DNA from: an uncultured Bacteroidota bacterium
Lineage (GTDB): Bacteria; Bacteroidota; Bacteroidia; Chitinophagales; Chitinophagaceae
Length of the DNA stretch: 10,726 nucleotides
Assembly: GCA_946887345.1 (NCBI GenBank)
Contig: CAMPKR010000052.1
Span: 1-10,726 of the forward strand
Direction: 5' to 3'
In this document: in pieces, positions 1-6,011 of the stretch
How positions within the stretch are numbered: the first letter of the stretch is position 1
Layout of the letters: every line of letters starts with the position of its first letter
The notes under the pieces: generated by a model
Database searches by the model: none
Seen by the model: only the letters and a program-made list of their open reading frames with translations
What the model was told of the DNA's origin: nothing
Position numbers and translations under genes: made by a program

Positions 1-13
1 ATAAGAAAATATT

Positions 14-43
14 TTTTAGTTCTGAGGATTTGTACTACCTTTG
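14..43 (+). promoter_or_regulatory. Bacteroidota-type promoter of rpsT
   Basis: The segment 36-43 reads TACCTTTG, an exact match to the Bacteroidota -7 consensus TAnnTTTG recognised by the primary sigma factor of this phylum. The upstream -33 element (consensus TTTG or TTG) is poor: only a T-rich run ending in TTAG is seen around 13-19. Transcription would start near position 50, leaving a leader of about 20 bases before the rpsT ATG. The -7 match is seen directly; the start point is inferred. Confidence 0.7.
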
Positions 44-71
44 CAGTCCTTTAAAACGAATTTTTAATTAG

Positions 72-326
72 ATGGCAAACCATAAAGCAACCAAAAAGGA
101 TATCCGTCAGAGTGAAAAACGCCGCGAGCGTAACCGTTACTACGGTAAAACGACTCGTAATGCCATTCGTACATTGCTGGCTACTACTGATAAAGCTGCA
201 GTAACCGAGCAACTGCCTAAGGTTATCTCTATGATCGATAAGCTGGCTAAACGCAACGTTATCCACAAAAACAAAGCAAGCAACCTGAAATCAGGTATCG
301 TGAAAAGACTTGGTGCCCTGGCTTAA
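72..326 (+). CDS. rpsT: 30S ribosomal protein S20 (bS20)
   Basis: This 84-residue protein has the length and composition of bacterial S20, a primary binding protein for the 5' domain of 16S rRNA in the small ribosomal subunit. The N-terminus [20 protein letters not shown] is the family hallmark, followed by the helical hairpin with RNAIRTLL and, at the C-terminus, [17 protein letters not shown], the conserved K-N-K-A-S-x-x-K-S signature. The ATG at 72 is the only sensible start. No clear Shine-Dalgarno sequence precedes it, as is usual in Bacteroidota. The gene is monocistronic: its own promoter lies upstream and a strong terminator follows its stop codon by 26 bases, so it should be transcribed separately from the repair operon downstream. 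Confidence 0.98.
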   Translation: MANHKATKKDIRQSEKRRERNRYYGKTTRNAIRTLLATTDKAAVTEQLPKVISMIDKLAKRNVIHKNKASNLKSGIVKRLGALA

Positions 327-352
327 TTAGTCTTTAGATCTCATTGATATAT

Positions 353-379
353 AGCCCCGCAAATTGCGGGGCTTTTTTA
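353..379 (+). terminator. Intrinsic terminator after rpsT
   Basis: An 8-bp perfect stem (AGCCCCGC at 353-360 pairing with GCGGGGCT at 366-373) with an AAATT loop is followed by a run of T residues (373-378). This is a textbook rho-independent terminator and isolates rpsT from imuA. The same core hairpin recurs at the end of dnaE2. Confidence 0.93.
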
Positions 380-410
380 TTGCCTTCCATTCTTCGGTCA
401 AAATCAAATT

Positions 411-428
411 TTTGAACATTTGTACAAA
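411..428. promoter_or_regulatory. Putative SOS (LexA-type) operator, distal copy
   Basis: The 18-bp sequence TTTGAAC-ATTT-GTACAAA is an inverted repeat with 7-bp arms, a single mismatch and a 4-bp spacer. Its core GAAC-N4-GTAC resembles LexA boxes of the GAACnnnnGTTC (Firmicutes) and GTACnnnnGTWC (cyanobacterial) types. It lies 74 bp upstream of imuA, a gene commonly under LexA control in other bacteria. The palindrome is seen directly; assignment to LexA is inferred, because no lexA gene lies in the window. Confidence 0.55.
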
Positions 429-451
429 TTTAATCCAATTTTTGGCATGAA

Positions 452-469
452 TTTGTACATTTGTACAAA
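452..469. promoter_or_regulatory. Putative SOS (LexA-type) operator, proximal copy
   Basis: The sequence TTTGTAC-ATTT-GTACAAA is a perfect inverted repeat with 7-bp arms, sharing the 4-bp spacer ATTT with the copy at 411-428. The two sites are centred 41 bp apart, about four helical turns, so they face the same side of the DNA. This copy covers the likely -33 region of the imuA promoter, so a bound repressor would block RNA polymerase. A protein other than LexA binding here cannot be excluded. Confidence 0.62.
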
Positions 470-491
470 TCAAAGGTAGATTTATACCTTG
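460..491 (+). promoter_or_regulatory. Possible promoter of imuA-imuB-dnaE2
   Basis: TTTG at 460-463, inside the proximal inverted repeat, could act as the -33 element. About 19 bases later comes TATACCTTG (483-491), a near match to TAnnTTTG with altered spacing. If correct, transcription would begin very close to the imuA start codon, giving a very short leader or none. The weak -7 match suits a regulated promoter, but the assignment is tentative. Confidence 0.35.
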
Positions 492-501
492 ACCATAGGT
501 G

Positions 502-1239
502 ATGAGCATTGCGGCCAAAAATGAGATAATTGCACAACTGCAAAGGGATATTCTCTCATTGCAGGGCAATACTCTGAGGGAGTCGCACAGGCAGTATGAC
601 ACTGGCCTCGGGCCTATTGAAAAAGCCTTTCCTGCCAATAAGTTTCCAATTGCTGCTGTTCATGAATTCATCAGTACCGGGCAACAATCGGCAACAGCTA
701 CCAATGGCTTTATCTCAGGCCTGCTCGGCAGCCTGGTACAAAACAAAGGCGCCTGTCTATGGATCAGCGGCAGGCGTACAATCTACCCCCCTGCCCTCAG
801 GCAATTTGGTATAGCACCTGAACAGATCATTTTCATCGATGTACATAAACCGAAAGAAATACTCTGGGTAGTAGAAGAAGCATTGAAATGCGATTCGCTA
901 TCAGCTGTAGTGGGCGAGCTTACCGAGTTGAGCTTTACTGAATCCAGGAGGCTGCAGCTGGCAGTAGAGAAAAGTAAGGTCACTGGTTTTATTCATCGTT
1001 TCCGTCCGCGTACAGAAAACATCGTTGCCTGTGTGAGCCGGTGGAAGATAAAACCACTGCCGGGTGAGCTGGAGGCCGGCATGCCGGGAGTTGGCCTGCC
1101 GCGCTGGGAAGTACAATTGCAAAAAGTGCGCAACGGCAAGCCCGGCACCTGGCAGGTTGAATGGGCAAACGGTGGATTCAGGCACCTCTCCAAACCCGCC
1201 TTCGTTATCCCGGGTCCGCCACAATTAATGACGGGATAG
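502..1239 (+). CDS. imuA: ImuA, RecA/SulA-like accessory protein of the SOS mutasome
   Basis: ImuA is the first component of the ImuA-ImuB-DnaE2 translesion synthesis complex, which copies damaged DNA in the cytoplasm and generates damage-induced mutations. The 245-residue product has the typical Bacteroidota ImuA opening (EIIAQLQRDILSLQG, residues 8-22), then GLGPIEKAFP (35-44) and VHEFIS (53-58). In RecA the last stretch leads into a Walker A loop, but here it is followed by TGQQSATATNG, with no GxxxxGK[ST], so ATP binding as in RecA is unlikely. CLWISGRRTIYPPAL and a RWEVQLQKVRNGKPGTW segment near the C-terminus also fit the family. I chose ATG 502; a GTG at 499, directly in front, would add one residue. 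The stop codon lies 1 bp before imuB, so the two are almost certainly translationally coupled. The operator-like repeats upstream suggest DNA-damage induction. Confidence 0.88.
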   Translation: MSIAAKNEIIAQLQRDILSLQGNTLRESHRQYDTGLGPIEKAFPANKFPIAAVHEFISTGQQSATATNGFISGLLGSLVQNKGACLWISGRRTIYPPALRQFGIAPEQIIFIDVHKPKEILWVVEEALKCDSLSAVVGELTELSFTESRRLQLAVEKSKVTGFIHRFRPRTENIVACVSRWKIKPLPGELEAGMPGVGLPRWEVQLQKVRNGKPGTWQVEWANGGFRHLSKPAFVIPGPPQLMTG

Positions 1240-1240
1240 T

Positions 1241-2734
1241 ATGGGTAAACGTTATGTAGCGATATGGTACCGCCACCTGCTGACGGACTGGATAACGCGA
1301 CGGCAGCCGGTATTAAAGGATGTACCTTTTGTAATGGCTGCTCCTGAGCGTGGGCGGATGATAGTAAAAGCCGCAAATCCTATAGCAAAAAAAGAAGGGA
1401 TCGATGTAAATATGGTAGTGGCCGATTGCAGGGCTGTGCTTCCCACCCTGCAGGTATTTGATTATAAAGAAGGATTGGCAGAACAATTATTGACAGCATT
1501 AGCCGAATGGTGTATCCGGTTCACGCCTATAGCTGCTATAGACCAGCCTGATGGATTGATACTGGATGCAACTGGCTGTACACATTTATGGAAAGGTGAA
1601 CAACCTTACCTCGATGATATCTGCAAACGGATGCGTGGCTTTGGCTATGATGTGCGTGTTGCCATGGCTGATACTATTGGTGCAGCATGGGCAATGGCTC
1701 GCTACGGCCAGCACCAGATGATACCCACAGGCGGACATACAGAAGCTTTACTACCCTTACCCCCTGCCGCATTGAGACTTGATACAACTATCGTAGCAAG
1801 GCTGCATAAACTAGGGCTGTACCATGTGCGCAGTTTCATCAACATGCAGCGCAAGGCTTTGCGCCGGCGTTTCGGGCAGGAGCTGCTTACACGAATAGAC
1901 CAGGCGTTTGAACAGGAAATAGAAGTAATAAACCCTGTGTGTCCCATAGAACCTTATTGTGAAAGGCTACCCAGCCTCGAGCCAATCAGAACAGCAACCG
2001 GCATTGAGATAGCATTGAAACAATTGCTGGAACAACTTTGCCTGCGCTTTGCCAAAGAAGAAAAAGGCCTGCGTCAATGCATATTCAAATGCTACCGTAT
2101 TGATGGTAATATTCAGCAAATAGAGATAGGCACTAATCGTGCATCCAGAAATGCAGAGCACCTGTTCAAGCTTTTTGAGATCAGGATACAGCAGATAGAG
2201 CCTGATCTAGGTATAGAGTTGTTTATTCTCGATGCCCCTGTTGTAGAAGACCTTTTAAGCAAGCAGGATGCTTTCTGGAACGATACAACAACTGATATAT
2301 CAGCCGTTGCAGAATTGCTGGATAAAATTGCCGGTAAGCTGGGCATGCAAACAATTCACCGCTACCTGCCGGCAGAACATTACTGGCCTGAGCGTTCTTA
2401 TAAGCAGGCAACGTCGCTGCAGGAGCAAGCCACAACTGAATGGCGCACCGACCTGCCGCGGCCGCTGCACTTATTGTCTGAACCCGAACTAATTGATGTG
2501 ACTGTAGCTATACCTGACTACCCACCTGTATTATTTAACTACAAAGGGAATGTGTATCGTATAAAAAAAGCGGATGGTCCTGAACGTGTAGAACAGGAAT
2601 GGTGGCTGCAAAAAGGATTGTACCGCGATTATTATTGTGTGGAAGATGAAGGCGGTGCACGTTACTGGCTGTTCAGGCTGGGACATTATTACAACAGCGA
2701 ACCCAAATGGTTCTTACACGGATTTTTTGCCTGA
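1241..2734 (+). CDS. imuB: ImuB, catalytically inactive Y-family DNA polymerase homologue
   Basis: This 497-residue protein is a Y-family (UmuC/DinB-like) polymerase relative that in known systems does not polymerise but tethers DnaE2 to the sliding clamp and to ImuA. Residues 5-17 (YVAIWYRHLLTDW) align with the first catalytic motif, where active enzymes have DxD and this one has AIW. The second motif reads AIDQPDGLILD (about 99-109): the SIDE Asp-Glu pair has become D101-Q102. The palm-fingers region contains GYDVRVAMADTIGAAWAMARYG, followed by LLPLPPAALRL and RKALRRRFG, as in other ImuB proteins; the little-finger region extends to about residue 335. QDAFW at 342-346 sits just after it, where ImuB proteins carry a clamp-binding motif of QLPLW type, and is a plausible beta-clamp contact. 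The C-terminal tail (PRPLHLLSEPE to WFLHGFFA) is the ImuB-specific domain. It lies 1 bp after imuA and a few bases before dnaE2. Confidence 0.93.
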   Translation: MGKRYVAIWYRHLLTDWITRRQPVLKDVPFVMAAPERGRMIVKAANPIAKKEGIDVNMVVADCRAVLPTLQVFDYKEGLAEQLLTALAEWCIRFTPIAAIDQPDGLILDATGCTHLWKGEQPYLDDICKRMRGFGYDVRVAMADTIGAAWAMARYGQHQMIPTGGHTEALLPLPPAALRLDTTIVARLHKLGLYHVRSFINMQRKALRRRFGQELLTRIDQAFEQEIEVINPVCPIEPYCERLPSLEPIRTATGIEIALKQLLEQLCLRFAKEEKGLRQCIFKCYRIDGNIQQIEIGTNRASRNAEHLFKLFEIRIQQIEPDLGIELFILDAPVVEDLLSKQDAFWNDTTTDISAVAELLDKIAGKLGMQTIHRYLPAEHYWPERSYKQATSLQEQATTEWRTDLPRPLHLLSEPELIDVTVAIPDYPPVLFNYKGNVYRIKKADGPERVEQEWWLQKGLYRDYYCVEDEGGARYWLFRLGHYYNSEPKWFLHGFFA

Positions 2735-2748
2735 TAAAAATGTGCAGT

Positions 2749-5700
2749 ATGGAGTATTCAGAACTACAGGTAACCACCAATTTCAGTTTTTTACGGGGCG
2801 GCTCTCATCCTGAGGAGATGGTAGCGCAGGCTGCCTTGCTGGGTTATAAAAAAATAGCCGTTACCGACCGCAATACACTGGCAGGTATCGTGCGTGCACA
2901 TGTTGCAGCAAGGAAGACAAACATAACAGTAATCCCCGCCTGCCGCCTCGACCTGCTGGACGGGCCATCGTTGCTGGCATACCCGACTACACAGGCTGCA
3001 TACTCGCAGCTATCAGCATTGCTCTCGACCGGCAACATACGGGCAGAAAAAGGCGAATGTTTTTTATACAGAACAGATGTATACAAGCATGCAAAAGGAA
3101 TGAAACTGATCGCAGTACCACCGGATGAGTTGAATGAAGCCTTAGAATTTGATGAACTATTCATCAAGGCACTTAAAGAATACAAACTGTTTTTTAAAAA
3201 TGATCTTCACCTCGCTGCCAGCCGTTCCTATCGTGCTAACGATAGTAAAAAGCTGTATCGCCTTGCACAACTGTCTCAGCAACTGGACATACCACTTGCA
3301 GCCACCAACGATGTGCACTACCATCACCCTGCAAGACGAGAATTACAGGATGTACTCACTTGCATCCGCGAGAAATGCACGATATACAATGCAGGGTATA
3401 AACTTTACCAGAATGCAGAACGTTACCTGAAGCCTGTTGAAGAAATGCATAGGTTATTCGTGCAATATCCCGATGCCATCAATAATTCTTTGGCAATTGC
3501 AGAAGCCTGCACATTCTCTTTAGACGAACTGAAGTACATCTATCCTGAAGAGCTGACCAGTGAAGGAAGAACACCGCAGGAAGAATTGGAATACCTGGCA
3601 AGAAAAGGTGCTAAAGAAAGATATAAAGGATTTGTACCTAAACGGGTTAAAAAGCAGATCCGGTACGAACTTAAATTCATTAAAAAGAAAGGCTATGCCT
3701 CGTATTTCTTAACTGTGCATGATTTTGTACGCTATGCCCGAAGCAAACACATTCTCTGCCAGGGACGCGGTTCGGCGGCCAACTCAGTTGTTTGTTATTG
3801 TCTCGGGGTCACTTCTGTGAATCCCGCAAAATTCAATCTGCTGTTTGCTCGCTTCATGTCAAATGCACGCAACGAGCCTCCTGATATAGATGTAGATTTT
3901 GAGCACGAACGGCGCGAAGAAGTAATGCAATACATCTATAACAAATATGGTCGAGACCGGGCTTCTATAGTTGCCACAGTTACTACTGTACATTCTAAAG
4001 GAGCTATACGTGATGTAGCCAAAGCTATGGGCATGTCTGCAGATGCAATCAACAGGTTGGCTACTTCTATCTGGGAGTTTACCGATGAATGGTTTGAAGG
4101 CAAGCGCGTTTCAGGTGAGGGGTTTGATCCGAACGATCCGCATTTGATAAAAACCCTGGAGCTTACGAGGCAGTACATGGGTTTTCCACGCCAATTGGGA
4201 CAACATACTGGTGGCTTTGTTATCACACAAGGAAAAGTTTCCGACCTCTGCCCCATCATGAATGCACGTATGGAAGACCGTACCTGCATTGAATGGAACA
4301 AAGATGATATCGAAGCGTTGGGCTTTCTCAAAGTAGATGTACTGGCATTGGGTATGCTCACCTGCATCAGGAAGGGTTTTGATCTGTTACAACAACACTA
4401 TGGTATTGAACATGGCCTTGCTTCCATTCCACAGGATGACCCTGAAGTTTATAAAATGATCAGCGCTGCAGATACTATCGGTGTTTTCCAGATAGAGAGC
4501 CGTGCACAGATGTCGATGCTGCCAAGGCTAAGGCCAAACTGTTTTTATGACCTTGTTATTGAAGTAGCTATTGTAAGGCCCGGACCTATACAGGGAGATA
4601 TGGTGCATCCTTACCTGCGTAGACGCGATGGACTTGAAAAGATTGAATATCCTTCTAAAGAAGTTGAAAGTATATTAAGTCGAACAAAAGGTGTTCCGCT
4701 TTTCCAGGAGCAGGCAATGGAATTAGCGATTGTAGCTGCAGGTTTTTCTCCAACAGAAGCAGATGAATTGCGTCGCAGCATGGCTACCTTTAAAGCAGTA
4801 GGCAGTGTTTCCAATTTTGAGCGAAAGCTTATAGATGGCATGACGAGAAAAGGCTATAAGGAAGAATATGCTAAACGTGTATTCAGGCAGTTACAAGGTT
4901 TTGGTAGTTATGGTTTTCCCGAGAGTCATGCGGTAAGCTTTGCTTTACTCGTCTATGTATCCTCATGGATCAAATGTCATTACCCCGATGTGTTTGCTAC
5001 TGCTTTGCTCAATAGTATGCCAATGGGTTTCTACCAACCCGCGCAAATTGTGATAGATGCACAAAAACATGGCGTTGAAGTGCGTCCTGTTGATGTCAAT
5101 CATTCTTACTGGGATAATACGCTGGAAGAACAATCGGGAGAGTATCGTGCTTTGCGTTTAGGTTTCCGGCAGGTAAAGGGATTGAAAGAAGAAGATATGC
5201 AACTGCTTGTTGAATCGCGTGGTAATGGCTATGAACATATCCACACCCTACGCGATGCAGGCATATCCCATACTGCCATAGAAAAGCTTGCTGATGCGGA
5301 TGCATTCAGATCGATAAAGCTTGACAGAAGACAAGCGCTATGGGAAGTAGCTGCATTGGAAAGCAGGATGACCGGCATGTATGAGGGCAAACCTGTAGAA
5401 ACAAGAACAGAAGAAAACACTAAACTCCCTGCGATGAGTTTATCAGAGCATGTGGTTGAGGATTATGGCAGTATGTCTTTGTCGCTGAAAGCACACCCCT
5501 TAAGTTTTGTAAGGGAGAAATTATCAATGCTGCATGTAACTGCTAACAGCAACCTGCAAACTTTACACGATGGCATGGATGTAAAAGTTGCAGGATTGGT
5601 GCTTGTAAGACAAAGACCGGGCACAGCCAGCGGTATTTGTTTCATCACGCTGGAAGATGAAACAGGCATTGCCAACCTGGTAGTGTTTGAAAAACTGTTC

Positions 5701-5961
5701 ACTCAATTCCGCAGGGAAATATTACAGTCAAGATTGCTGATGGTAGAAGGCAAGCTGCAGCGCGAAGGTGAAGTGATACATGTGATCGTTCGAAAATGCT
5801 ATAACATGAATGGCCTGCTTCGCGGACTTACACGAACCGATGATGAACATAAGCAGGTGCAGATATATGCACGAGCCGATGAAAAAGATGTGGGAGAGTT
5901 AGTTCCACAACAGCATGTTGTACAAACAGAAATATTCCCCGGTGGAAGAAACTTCAGGTAA
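2749..5961 (+). CDS. dnaE2: Error-prone DNA polymerase DnaE2 (C-family, Pol III alpha-like)
   Basis: DnaE2 is the polymerase of the mutasome: it inserts nucleotides opposite and past DNA lesions when recruited by ImuB. The 1070-residue length is normal for the family. In order: a PHP domain (about 1-210) beginning ELQVTTNFSFLRGGSHPEE; the polymerase core with GRGSAANSVVCYCLG (339-353); the catalytic motif PDIDVDF with aspartates 379, 381 and 383; the third palm aspartate in KVDVL (D530); FQIESRAQMSMLPRLRP from 580; RPGPIQGDMVHPYLRRR from 610; GSYGFPESHAVSFALLVY from 719; a helix-hairpin-helix region near 840; and an OB-fold at about 940-1030, ending in a FPGGRNFR tail. All catalytic aspartates are present, so the enzyme should be active. 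The PHP opening has Q-V-T-T where metal-binding PHP domains have histidines. I chose ATG 2749 because the protein then starts like other DnaE2 proteins; ATG 2740 (three more residues) is nearly as good, and 2707 would overlap imuB. Confidence 0.96.
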   Translation: MEYSELQVTTNFSFLRGGSHPEEMVAQAALLGYKKIAVTDRNTLAGIVRAHVAARKTNITVIPACRLDLLDGPSLLAYPTTQAAYSQLSALLSTGNIRAEKGECFLYRTDVYKHAKGMKLIAVPPDELNEALEFDELFIKALKEYKLFFKNDLHLAASRSYRANDSKKLYRLAQLSQQLDIPLAATNDVHYHHPARRELQDVLTCIREKCTIYNAGYKLYQNAERYLKPVEEMHRLFVQYPDAINNSLAIAEACTFSLDELKYIYPEELTSEGRTPQEELEYLARKGAKERYKGFVPKRVKKQIRYELKFIKKKGYASYFLTVHDFVRYARSKHILCQGRGSAANSVVCYCLGVTSVNPAKFNLLFARFMSNARNEPPDIDVDFEHERREEVMQYIYNKYGRDRASIVATVTTVHSKGAIRDVAKAMGMSADAINRLATSIWEFTDEWFEGKRVSGEGFDPNDPHLIKTLELTRQYMGFPRQLGQHTGGFVITQGKVSDLCPIMNARMEDRTCIEWNKDDIEALGFLKVDVLALGMLTCIRKGFDLLQQHYGIEHGLASIPQDDPEVYKMISAADTIGVFQIESRAQMSMLPRLRPNCFYDLVIEVAIVRPGPIQGDMVHPYLRRRDGLEKIEYPSKEVESILSRTKGVPLFQEQAMELAIVAAGFSPTEADELRRSMATFKAVGSVSNFERKLIDGMTRKGYKEEYAKRVFRQLQGFGSYGFPESHAVSFALLVYVSSWIKCHYPDVFATALLNSMPMGFYQPAQIVIDAQKHGVEVRPVDVNHSYWDNTLEEQSGEYRALRLGFRQVKGLKEEDMQLLVESRGNGYEHIHTLRDAGISHTAIEKLADADAFRSIKLDRRQALWEVAALESRMTGMYEGKPVETRTEENTKLPAMSLSEHVVEDYGSMSLSLKAHPLSFVREKLSMLHVTANSNLQTLHDGMDVKVAGLVLVRQRPGTASGICFITLEDETGIANLVVFEKLFTQFRREILQSRLLMVEGKLQREGEVIHVIVRKCYNMNGLLRGLTRTDDEHKQVQIYARADEKDVGELVPQQHVVQTEIFPGGRNFR

Positions 5962-5965
5962 AATA

Positions 5966-5994
5966 GAAGCCCCGCAAATTGCGGGGCTTCTTCT
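5966..5994. terminator. Bidirectional intrinsic terminator between dnaE2 and the surface-protein gene
   Basis: A perfect 10-bp stem (GAAGCCCCGC at 5966-5975 with GCGGGGCTTC at 5981-5990) and an AAATT loop starts 4 bases after the dnaE2 stop codon. On the + strand it is followed by TTCT; on the minus strand it is followed by TATTTTACC. It can therefore end the mutasome transcript and the convergent minus-strand transcript whose gene stops at 6012. Its core is identical to the hairpin after rpsT. Confidence 0.88.
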
Positions 5995-6011
5995 CCTAAC
6001 CCTGATCGCGG

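Noticed and set aside
51..266. Minus-strand frame of 71 codons opposite rpsT
   Set aside because: It is the antisense shadow of a certain ribosomal protein gene.
418..470. The 12-bp palindrome ATTTGTACAAAT at 418-429 and 459-470 as the operator unit
   Set aside because: It does occur twice exactly, but the longer 18-bp inverted repeat with the ATTT spacer explains the additional half-sites (GAAC at 414-417, GTAC at 455-458) and gives a better dyad.
327..638. Minus-strand frame of 103 codons covering the rpsT-imuA spacer and the start of imuA
   Set aside because: It runs through the rpsT terminator and the operator repeats and its product resembles nothing; it is best explained as chance.
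2707..2748. ATG 2707 as the dnaE2 start
   Set aside because: It would add MVLTRIFCLIK and more, with no match to the usual DnaE2 N-terminus, and would overlap imuB by 28 bases. The ATGs at 2740 and 2749 fit better.
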